Origin: Sphingomonadales bacterium
GTDB lineage: Bacteria > Pseudomonadota > Alphaproteobacteria > Sphingomonadales > Sphingomonadaceae
DNA length: 55,733 nucleotides
NCBI GenBank assembly: GCA_028871475.1
Contig: JAGWMZ010000025.1
Coordinates: 1 to 55,733, forward strand
Direction of reading: 5' to 3'
Each line of letters opens with the position of its first letter. Positions within the stretch are counted from its first letter, which is position 1. The translations under genes were made by a program, and so were the position numbers. The notes below the pieces were generated by a model that saw nothing but the letters and a program-made list of their open reading frames with translations, did no database searches and was not told the origin of the DNA. This document shows, piece by piece, positions 1-6,194 of this stretch.

Positions 1-129
1 AAACTTCTTCTGCAAGCTCAAAACATTCCGGCGTATCGCCACCCGCTATGAGAAAACTGACCAAAGCTACCGAGCTATGATCAATATCGCCGCGCTGAAG
101 ATTGCCATGCGCTAAATGTCCACAAGCCT
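1..129 (+). mobile_element. 3' end of an IS5-like insertion sequence (left window edge)
   Basis: The first 129 bases are the terminal part of an insertion sequence. They hold the transposase C-terminus and then a short tail ending in CCACAAGCCT. The first 132 bases recur as the reverse complement at the right window edge, so two copies face each other with their 3' ends inward. Comparison with the uninterrupted locus at 44071-44084 places the boundary at the TAG of a CTAG target, with TAG at 130-132. This suits the TA/CTAG target preference known for part of the IS5 family. The 5' end lies outside the window, so length and inverted repeats cannot be judged. Confidence 0.8.
2..115 (+). CDS. 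IS5-family transposase, C-terminal fragment (runs off the window)
   Basis: The fragment has 37 codons, opens at the window edge and ends with TAA at 113-115. It reads NFFCKLKTFRRIATRYEK and continues to a short hydrophobic helix. This matches the conserved C-terminal signature of DDE transposases of the IS5 family, where the glutamate of the DDE triad precedes the phenylalanine-lysine-arginine stretch. In the right-edge copy the preceding residues V-E can also be read. The catalytic aspartates lie outside the window. The reading frame is intact as far as seen, so the element may be active, but this cannot be tested here. Confidence 0.8.
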   Translation, partial: NFFCKLKTFRRIATRYEKTDQSYRAMINIAALKIAMR

Positions 130-144
130 TAGAAACCTTTGATG

Positions 145-223
145 CTAGTGGATTTTACGATTTTGACATTTGCAGACCCATCCCATCCGCCAGGGGATGC
201 AAATGTCAAAATCAATCTACTAG
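145..223. repeat. Palindromic element B, copy 1 (79 bp)
   Basis: The element begins with CTAGTGGATT and ends with the near-complement ending in CTAG. Its inner arms GATTTTGACATTTGCA and TGCAAATGTCAAAATC are perfectly complementary, and a four-base TTAC bulge sits in the left arm. The loop is about 23 bases. Only one or two bases near the right end differ from copy 2 at 44084-44162. It is preceded by the 12-base spacer AAACCTTTGATG and the IS end. Its right CTAG supplies the stop codon of the AraC gene on the minus strand. It looks like a non-autonomous (MITE- or REP-like) element able to form a long hairpin in RNA. Confidence 0.85.
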
Positions 224-834
224 GGCTGGCGCCAGTTGCGCCGCCACACCAGCGGCGTCTCGTTGACCATGCGGCGGAACAGGCGCGTGAGATGGGCCTG
301 ATCGGTCAGGCCGCAGGCGCAGGCGATCTGGCTCAGCGTGTCATCGGTACTCAGCATCAGCCGCTGGGCGCGGCGGATGCGCTGGCGCACGATGTAGCCA
401 TGGGGTGTCTCGCCGGTGCTGACCTTGAAGGCGCGGCAGAAATGGCCGGGGCTGAGACGGGCGATCGACGCGAGATCCTCGACCAGAATGGTGCTGTCGA
501 GCCGGTCCTCGACATGCTGGCGGATGCGGGCAAGCTGCCATGCGGCCAATCCTCCCTTGGCCAATCCATCCTTGGCAAGCCCGCCCTTTGGCCAGCCCTG
601 CCTGACTGTGCCGTCGGCAGGCAGCCTGCCGGCCAGCGCAGTGGCGGGAGGAAGGACGCCATCCATGCCCGGCGCGACCTCTCCCGCCAGCAAGGCCGAC
701 ATCGTTTCAAGACAGCGCCGGGCAAGGCCCGGATCGACATCGACAGCGCGCCGGGCCTGCCCGACCAGATCGAGCAGATAGGGGGGCAGGGCCAGCGCAT
801 CGGCGCGCGGCCTTTCCATGAAATCCACAGCCAT
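220..834 (-). CDS. AraC-family transcriptional regulator
   Basis: A 204-residue protein. The last 105 residues form a complete AraC/XylS double helix-turn-helix domain, with helices around VEDLASIARLSPGHFCRAFK and the second motif TLSQIACACGLTDQAHLTRLF. The N-terminal 90 residues are helical-looking and contain no recognisable cupin, so the effector is unknown. A short tandem GLAK(G/D) segment links the two parts. The ATG at 834 is chosen because GGGAG lies 7 bases upstream; in-frame codons further upstream lack such a site. The stop codon TAG lies within the CTAG terminus of element B. The gene stands alone, downstream of a NarL-type regulator gene on the same strand. Confidence 0.88.
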   Translation of the reverse strand: MAVDFMERPRADALALPPYLLDLVGQARRAVDVDPGLARRCLETMSALLAGEVAPGMDGVLPPATALAGRLPADGTVRQGWPKGGLAKDGLAKGGLAAWQLARIRQHVEDRLDSTILVEDLASIARLSPGHFCRAFKVSTGETPHGYIVRQRIRRAQRLMLSTDDTLSQIACACGLTDQAHLTRLFRRMVNETPLVWRRNWRQP

Positions 835-948
835 GTCGCACTCCCGCGGCCATCGCGGCCATGTTGGCGGCGGGGGCACGCCAACGGCGGGAACTATCGC
901 CTGATTGCACCCCGTGCTGAATCAACCATGGGTTGCCCGCGGCCTCAT

Positions 949-976
949 CCTTGGTTCAGCCGACCCTAAACCAAGG
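949..976. repeat. 8-bp inverted repeat between the response regulator and AraC genes
   Basis: CCTTGGTT at 949-956 and its exact complement at 969-976 are separated by 12 bases. The repeat lies in the 172-base gap between the end of the NarL-type regulator gene and the AraC start, both on the minus strand. There is no following T-run, so it is not a classical terminator. It could equally be an operator in front of the AraC gene. A smaller dyad, CAACC-ATG-GGTTG, lies at 923-935. Confidence 0.4.
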
Positions 977-1006
977 TAGGGGGCAGGCGCGGGCCATCGC
1001 CCGGCA

Positions 1007-1636
1007 TCACAGCGCGATGATGCCGCGCCGCGCCGCGATGGTCACCGCATGGGTGCGATCCGCCGCGCCCAGCTTGGCATAGATGACTTTCATGTAACCC
1101 TTGATCGTGTCTTCCGACAGGCCGAGGCGCCCGGCAATCTGCTTGTTCGAATGGCCCGAGGCAGCCAGCGTGAGGACCTCGCATTCGCGGTTGGTCAGCA
1201 CATCCTCGGCCAGATGCAGGGCGATTTCGGTCGCGATCCCCGCCGAGAGATATTTCCCGCCCGCATGGACCGAGCGGATGGTGTCGAGCAGTTCATGGCG
1301 CAGGCTGCTTTTCAGCAGATAGCCGGCCGCCCCCGCGCGCAGGGCGCTCATCGCCTGCGCATCGCCCGAATAGGTGGTGAGCACGATGATCCGCGCGGCA
1401 GGATGGCTCTTGCACAGCGCAGCGATGGCCGCCACCCCGCCCATGCCCGGCATCTGCAGGTCCATGAGCACGATGTCGGGCCGATGCCGGTCATAAAGCC
1501 GCAGTGCCTCCTCGCCCGAATCGGTTTCCGCCACGATCGCCAGATCGCCCTGGCTGCTGATGACCGCACAGACCCCCTCCCTCAGCAAGGGATGATCATC
1601 GACCACCATAACGCGTATCAGCCCGGAGTTTGCCAT
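1007..1636 (-). CDS. NarL/FixJ-type response regulator (receiver plus LuxR helix-turn-helix)
   Basis: A 209-residue two-domain regulator. The N-terminal receiver carries the acidic pair near residues 13-14 (VVDDHP), the phospho-acceptor Asp59 in VLMDLQMPGM and the conserved lysine in GYLLKSS. The C-terminal LuxR domain reads LTNRECEVLTLAASGHSNKQ and continues to the recognition helix at about residues 145-205. ATG 1636 has AAGGGA four bases upstream. It overlaps the last 19 bases of the upstream gene, so the two are translationally coupled. A HisKA_3-type kinase is the expected partner of this family, and the propeller sensor kinase encoded at 6195-9143 is the only one in the window. That pairing is inferred. 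Confidence 0.93.
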   Translation of the reverse strand: MANSGLIRVMVVDDHPLLREGVCAVISSQGDLAIVAETDSGEEALRLYDRHRPDIVLMDLQMPGMGGVAAIAALCKSHPAARIIVLTTYSGDAQAMSALRAGAAGYLLKSSLRHELLDTIRSVHAGGKYLSAGIATEIALHLAEDVLTNRECEVLTLAASGHSNKQIAGRLGLSEDTIKGYMKVIYAKLGAADRTHAVTIAARRGIIAL

Positions 1637-2292
1637 ATTCCCTTGCGGGTCGTTCCCGCCTTGATGGTTGCACCATCCTCATGTTCGACAATGCGCCGCA
1701 TGGCCATAGCAAACTGCCGCGCCAGTGCATCCATCTGCGATGCTGGCGCAACAAAGGACCATCGTTTCAGGCCGCAGCCAATACGTTCCAGCCCATCGGC
1801 CACGCCCAGCAGCATGGCGCGGGCGGTGGCCACATCGGTGGGGCGCGGCAAGCGCATGTCCGGCAGGGGCGGCGCGAAAGTGGCATGGGACGCGCCCATG
1901 CGTGCCGCCTGACTGGCCGCGATCCTCAGCGCACGGCGGATCTTGCCTGTGGTGTTGCGCCCCGTGGGGCCCATCCCCAGCATGATGACCCCGCCGACTT
2001 TGGCGGGCGCGGGCAGCGGGGAAAGGCAGAGCGTCTCGCCCCATGCGCCGGAAAAAATGCCATCGGCCCGCAGTCTTGCCAACGCGCCCTGCAGCACACC
2101 GTCCAGCGCCTCGATGCCGGTACCCAGAAAGGCGGGATCGGCCCGCTGCGCGCAAAGGGCTGCCACGGCGACATCGGCGCGCACCGTCGCAAGGTCGCCC
2201 GCGACCATGTCGAACAGACAGTCGCGGCACCGCCCGATGGCGATGGTCTGCGCGCCCGGCGCGCCGCGTTCACTGCCTGCCTTATCGATCAC
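1618..2292 (-). CDS. Orphan protein resembling the N-terminal domain of M17 leucyl aminopeptidases
   Basis: A 224-residue protein with no certain family. Residues about 90-190 hold GVIMLGMGPTGRNTTGKIRR, an alanine-rich helix, and later ARAMLLGVADGLERIG. This order resembles the substrate-distal N-terminal domain of M17 peptidases (a GLGK-type strand, then the ALRKAAG-like helix). The catalytic M17 domain with its NTDAEGR motif is absent, so no peptidase activity is expected. There is no signal peptide or membrane segment. The start is GTG at 2292, with GGGGAG about 8 bases upstream. The 19-base overlap with the following response regulator gene suggests a shared signalling role. The family assignment is weak. 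Confidence 0.6.
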   Translation of the reverse strand: MIDKAGSERGAPGAQTIAIGRCRDCLFDMVAGDLATVRADVAVAALCAQRADPAFLGTGIEALDGVLQGALARLRADGIFSGAWGETLCLSPLPAPAKVGGVIMLGMGPTGRNTTGKIRRALRIAASQAARMGASHATFAPPLPDMRLPRPTDVATARAMLLGVADGLERIGCGLKRWSFVAPASQMDALARQFAMAMRRIVEHEDGATIKAGTTRKGIWQTPG

Positions 2293-2390
2293 GCATCACT
2301 CCCCGGTCAGTCTCGATGGTCGTCATGGTGATCCTTCCCATGCCCCGGCCTGCCTTGCGTCATGCCCCCTCGCCCCATGGCGAAAGCCGA

Positions 2391-2417
2391 CGCCGCGCCC
2401 GGGAAAGGGGCGCGGCG
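2391..2417 (-). terminator. GC-rich hairpin downstream of the hydrolase gene
   Basis: CGCCGCGCCC at 2391-2400 and its exact complement at 2408-2417 form a 10-bp stem with a 7-base loop. It lies about 60 bases after the stop codon of the minus-strand hydrolase gene. Only a short T-rich stretch follows on that strand, so termination efficiency is uncertain. Confidence 0.5.
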
Positions 2418-2475
2418 CCGGGTCTCACGATGCCGTTCGGGTGGGGGGAACAGCGGCAGCGGAGACAAGGGCCGC

Positions 2476-3309
2476 TCAGCCCTGCAGGAATGCCAGCAAG
2501 TCGGCGTTGTAGCGATCCTTGTGGGTGAAGGTGAGCGCGTGGGGGGCGCCCTCATAGACCAGCAACTGCGAATGCGGGATCAGCGCATGGGCGGCAGCGC
2601 CGGTGGGCGCGATGGGCACCACCTGGTCGCCGTCGCCATGGATGATCAGCGTGGGCATGGTGAAGGCGGCCATGTCGGGGCGGAAATCGGATTCCGAAAA
2701 GGCGCCGACACAATCATAGGTGCCCTTCATGCCGCTGGTCAGCGCGATCTGCAGGGTCTGGTTCATGATCCCTTGCGAAACCGCGCCGGGATGAAGGTTG
2801 GTGCCGAAGAACAGTGCGTTGAAATCGGACAGGAACTGCGGGCGGTCGGCCAGCAGTCCGGCGCGGAAGCCATCGAAGACCTCGGCCGGCACGCCCTGCG
2901 GATTGTCATCAGCTTTGAGGAAGAAGGGGGTGACCGCGGAGGTGAGGCAGGCCCTGGTCACGCGGGCGCCCTTGCCCTGCGCGGCATGGCGCGAAATGTA
3001 GCGCGCCACATCGCCGCCACCCATCGAGAAACCGACCAGCGCGACCTCCTCGACCCCGGCATCGGCCAACACCAGCGCGATATCATCGGCGAAAGTGTCA
3101 TAGTCATAGCCGCTCCACGGCTGGCTCGACCGGCCAAAGCCGCGCCGGTCATGGGCAAGGACGCGAAAGCCCTTGAGCCCGAGGAAGAGCATCTGCTGTT
3201 CCCACATGTCGGCGCTCACCGGCCAGCCATGGCTGAAGAACACGGCAGGGCCTTCTCCCCAGTCCTTGTAGTAGATCTGCGTTCCATCCTTGGCAGTCAC
3301 GATAGGCAT
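2476..3309 (-). CDS. Alpha/beta hydrolase, cofactor-free (non-haem) chloroperoxidase type
   Basis: A 277-residue cytosolic hydrolase. The oxyanion region is FSHGWPVSADMW, the nucleophile elbow is GFSMGG, the acid lies in HGDGDQVVP and the catalytic histidine in GAPHALTFTH. That is a complete Ser-Asp-His triad for the family. The length (about 275) and the opening TAKDGTQIYYKDWG are typical of bacterial non-haem chloroperoxidases and related esterases. These act on small esters and can form peracids in vitro; the natural substrate here is unknown. ATG 3309 is preferred because AGGAG lies 9 bases upstream. The gene is divergent from the FixJ-like regulator at 3392, with an 82-base shared promoter region. 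Confidence 0.92.
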   Translation of the reverse strand: MPIVTAKDGTQIYYKDWGEGPAVFFSHGWPVSADMWEQQMLFLGLKGFRVLAHDRRGFGRSSQPWSGYDYDTFADDIALVLADAGVEEVALVGFSMGGGDVARYISRHAAQGKGARVTRACLTSAVTPFFLKADDNPQGVPAEVFDGFRAGLLADRPQFLSDFNALFFGTNLHPGAVSQGIMNQTLQIALTSGMKGTYDCVGAFSESDFRPDMAAFTMPTLIIHGDGDQVVPIAPTGAAAHALIPHSQLLVYEGAPHALTFTHKDRYNADLLAFLQG

Positions 3310-3391
3310 TGGTAAGACTCCTGAAGAGCAGGGCACGGCGGATGTGACCTTCAAGCCAGATCATAAGGATGGAGCGCCCCCAGAGGCTTGT

Positions 3392-4057
3392 ATGGACGGC
3401 ACTGATTTTGCCCGATCCGAACCTGATGCGCAGGCTGCCCCGGGCAATGCCTGCCATGGCACGGTGGTCATCGTCGATGATGACCGGCTGGTCAGAGCCT
3501 CACTCGACAGCCTGTTCCGCTCGGTCGGCTATGCCACGCGCCTGCATGGCAGCGCCAAGGACGCGCTGGCCGCGCCCTGGCCCGACACGCTGACCTGCGT
3601 GGTGACCGATGTGCGCATGCCCGATCTGGGCGGCTTTGAACTGCAAGCCTGGTTGGCCGCGTGCCAGGCGCAGGTGCCCATCATCTTCATCACCGGCCAT
3701 GGCGATATTCCCATGACGGTGCGCGCCATGAAGGCTGGCGCCGTCGATTTTCTGAGCAAGCCGTTTCGCGATCAGGACATGCTCGATGCCGTCAAGGCCG
3801 CGATGGACCGCGCCCGCGCCAACCGCGAGGTCGAGCGCGGCCATGCGCAGGCCCGGTCGCTTTATGAAACGCTGACCCCGCGTGAACGGGATGTGCTATG
3901 GGGCGTGGTGCGCGGATTGCTCAACAAGCAGATCGCCGGAGAGCTGGGCATCGCGGAAATCACCGTGAAGCTTCACCGCGCCAATGTGATGCGCAAAATG
4001 GGGGTGCGCCGGGTGCCGGATCTGGTCCGGCTGACCGACGCATTGGGCCAGAGCTGA
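3392..4057 (+). CDS. FixJ-type response regulator
   Basis: A 221-residue regulator. The receiver has VVIVDDD near residue 25, phospho-acceptor Asp73 in CVVTDVRMPD, the FITGHGDIPMTVRAMKAG segment typical of FixJ/TodT-like proteins and the lysine in FLSKPF. The LuxR-type output domain reads LTPRERDVLWGVVRGLLNKQ and ends in the recognition helix KLHRANVMRKMG. ATG 3392 has GAGG five bases upstream; longer in-frame versions would overlap the divergent hydrolase gene. The likely partner is the HELNQP-type kinase at 4432-6111, as FixL-like kinases typically pair with FixJ-like regulators. The partnership is inferred. Confidence 0.92.
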   Translation: MDGTDFARSEPDAQAAPGNACHGTVVIVDDDRLVRASLDSLFRSVGYATRLHGSAKDALAAPWPDTLTCVVTDVRMPDLGGFELQAWLAACQAQVPIIFITGHGDIPMTVRAMKAGAVDFLSKPFRDQDMLDAVKAAMDRARANREVERGHAQARSLYETLTPRERDVLWGVVRGLLNKQIAGELGIAEITVKLHRANVMRKMGVRRVPDLVRLTDALGQS

Positions 4058-4152
4058 AGGTCAGGCGGCCCTAATCCAACGTATAGGATCGCCAGGCGCC
4101 GCCCCGATGCATACCTATGGTCGGCAAGAATGATCATGGGAGGATCGATCGC

Positions 4153-4518
4153 ATGGGCAAAAGCCTGATCGCCGTCGTGGATGATGATGCACTTGTCCGT
4201 TCCGCAACGGTCAGCCTGCTGCGCTCCATGGATCATGACTGTTGCGCCTTCGCGACAGCCGAGGCCTTTCTGAGCGAGACGCAACGCAAGTTTCATTGCG
4301 TGGTGAGCGATATGGAAATGCCCGGCATGTCCGGGCTGGAGCTTGCCCGTCATCTGGCCACGCGCGACCATCCCCCTCCGGTGGTGCTGATCACGGCCTA
4401 TCCCGATGCCCGCGCGCTGGCGGCAAGGGCCTCAGGGCTGGTGGTCGATATGATCGAAAAGCCGCTCGACAGCGAGGCTTTCCTCGCCGCCGTCGAAAGC
4501 GCCCTCGCCCGCAGCTGA
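4153..4518 (+). CDS. Receiver-only (single-domain) response regulator
   Basis: A 121-residue receiver domain without an output domain. It has VVDDDALVR near residue 8, phospho-acceptor Asp53 in VVSDMEMPGMSG, LITAY at the switch threonine position and IEKPLD with the conserved lysine. ATG 4153 has GGGAGG about 10 bases upstream; the in-frame ATG at 4117 has no such site. It lies 95 bases after the FixJ-like gene on the same strand. Its last 87 bases overlap the 3' end of the histidine kinase gene on the other strand. It may act as a phosphate sink or shuttle for that kinase, by analogy with other single receivers. Confidence 0.88.
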   Translation: MGKSLIAVVDDDALVRSATVSLLRSMDHDCCAFATAEAFLSETQRKFHCVVSDMEMPGMSGLELARHLATRDHPPPVVLITAYPDARALAARASGLVVDMIEKPLDSEAFLAAVESALARS

Positions 4519-6111
4519 GCCGGTGCCGGGCCACAGCGGCAAGGCCACCTCGACCCGCGCGCCGCCGCCGGGGGCCTCGCCCAGCGCAATGCTGCCGCCA
4601 TGGCGTTCCACCACGGTGCGGCTGATCGAAAGGCCAAGGCCCATGCCATTGGCCTTGGTGGTGTAGAAACTGTCAAACGCCCGGCCCACGCCCGGCTCAC
4701 CCCAGCCCGGCCCCTGATCCTCGACGATCACCACCCCATACTCACAGCGCCGCTCCACCATCAGCGACACCACGCGCCGCCCCGGCGGCTCGTTCAGCAT
4801 GGCCTGGATGGCATTGGTGACGAGATTGACGAAGACCTGCTTGAGCAGGATACGATCGCCCGGCACGGACAGGTCATCATCCATCGGCATGATCACCAGC
4901 CGCGTGCCCGTCTCGGCGGCCTCGCGCCGCATCAGCGCCACCGTCGTGGCCAGCAGGCCGCCCAGCTCCACCTCGGCCCGGTCGATACGCGCCTCGACCA
5001 CCAGTGCGCGCACCCGCTGCATCACATGGCGGGCATGTTCGACTCCGGCGGTCAGCCCGGCCAACGCGTTGGCGGTCTCCTCCAGATCGGGCGGCGCACG
5101 GTCGAGCCAGCGGCGCGCGGCATCGGCAAAGCTGTGGATCGCCGACATCGGCTGATTGAGCTCATGCGCGATCATCGCGGTCATCGCCGCCAGCGCGCCG
5201 CTGCGCTGCACCTCGGCCAGTTCCTCGCGGTTGCGGCGGATCTGTGCCTCCAGCGCGCGGCGGTGCGAGACGTCGAGAATGCTGCCCGGCACCCGGTCGA
5301 GCAAGGCATCAGGTCCCAGTCCAAAGGCAACGATGACCTGTCTTGGCGGACCTTTTGCCGGCAACACGATGGCCTCGGTCTGGAAGAGTTCGCGCCGCTC
5401 GTCGATGGCCAGAATGCATTCGCCGAAACTGTCGTCGGTCTCGGGCAGGAAATCGCTGAGACGCTCGAAGAAGTCGGCCTTGCAGGTTACCCCCATCATG
5501 GTGAGGGCGGTGACGTTGACATCGGTGATCCGCACCATCTGGCGCATCGCCTGCACGACATCGGGATTGTCGACCAGATGGGCGCGCAGGTCGCTCACGC
5601 CGCTCTCGCGCAGCCGCCGGATGGCGGCCTCCACCGCCGAAAAATCATGCTCCCAAATGCCGATGGCCAGCGAATCGAAGATGACACGATAGCGTTTTTC
5701 GACATGCTCCACCGCCGCGCCCATCACCTGCGTGCGCAGCAGCACCAAAGTGGTGACGAACAGGGCGATCAGGCTGAAAGACAGATGCACCAGCGCCAGC
5801 GGCGGCGCCCCCCGCTCCCGATAGGTGGCATAGCCCAGCAAGGCGAGCACCGCGCAAGTGATGGACCAGCCAAGGATGACACGGCGCGGCGCGGGCGCCG
5901 GGGCCGCGCCGCTGGCACCGATCAGCACGACCAGCCCATAAAGGCTGGCCACGGCAAGGTCGGCCCGGGTGAAGGCATCGAGGCAGAAGATGGTGGCAGC
6001 AAGGCCGCCGGCCAGCAGATGGGCCCGCAAGGGCCTGCCGGCAACCTCAACCCGGGAGAGAATGCGCAGGTCCGCCTGTGTGCCCCGGTGATGTCCTGCT
6101 GCATGGTCCAT
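4432..6111 (-). CDS. Membrane histidine kinase with PAS-like region, FixL/DctB-like (HELNQP type)
   Basis: A 559-residue kinase. Residues about 30-130 hold four hydrophobic segments, and about 140-290 is a PAS-like sensor region. The dimerisation helix carries His316 in MIAHELNQPMSAIHSFADA. The ATPase domain shows NLVTNAIQAM (N box), VEDQGPGW (G1), FYTTKANGMGLGLSISRT (F and G2 boxes). The HELNQP signature is typical of FixL/DctB-like kinases that drive FixJ- or NtrC-like regulators. The C-terminal ~35 residues follow the ATPase domain and are encoded antisense to the receiver-only gene. The start is ATG 6111, with a poor ribosome site. The likely partners are the regulators at 3392 and 4153. 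Confidence 0.9.
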   Translation of the reverse strand: MDHAAGHHRGTQADLRILSRVEVAGRPLRAHLLAGGLAATIFCLDAFTRADLAVASLYGLVVLIGASGAAPAPAPRRVILGWSITCAVLALLGYATYRERGAPPLALVHLSFSLIALFVTTLVLLRTQVMGAAVEHVEKRYRVIFDSLAIGIWEHDFSAVEAAIRRLRESGVSDLRAHLVDNPDVVQAMRQMVRITDVNVTALTMMGVTCKADFFERLSDFLPETDDSFGECILAIDERRELFQTEAIVLPAKGPPRQVIVAFGLGPDALLDRVPGSILDVSHRRALEAQIRRNREELAEVQRSGALAAMTAMIAHELNQPMSAIHSFADAARRWLDRAPPDLEETANALAGLTAGVEHARHVMQRVRALVVEARIDRAEVELGGLLATTVALMRREAAETGTRLVIMPMDDDLSVPGDRILLKQVFVNLVTNAIQAMLNEPPGRRVVSLMVERRCEYGVVIVEDQGPGWGEPGVGRAFDSFYTTKANGMGLGLSISRTVVERHGGSIALGEAPGGGARVEVALPLWPGTGSAAGEGAFDGGEESLAVERLFDHIDHQP

Positions 6112-6194
6112 GCCGCCAGTCTATGCCATCCCGACCGGCAGGCAGCCCCCCTTGGCGTGGTTTTTTCACCCCCCTTTCGGGTGGAGGCCGCACG

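Noticed and set aside
139..969. 276-codon plus-strand frame beginning beside element B
   Set aside because: It is antisense to the AraC helix-turn-helix gene and starts in the repeat region.
2362..3315. Long open frame on the plus strand (317 codons) opposite the alpha/beta hydrolase
   Set aside because: It is antisense to a gene with an intact catalytic triad; its product is low-complexity Gly/Arg/Gln-rich, a usual shadow in high-GC DNA.
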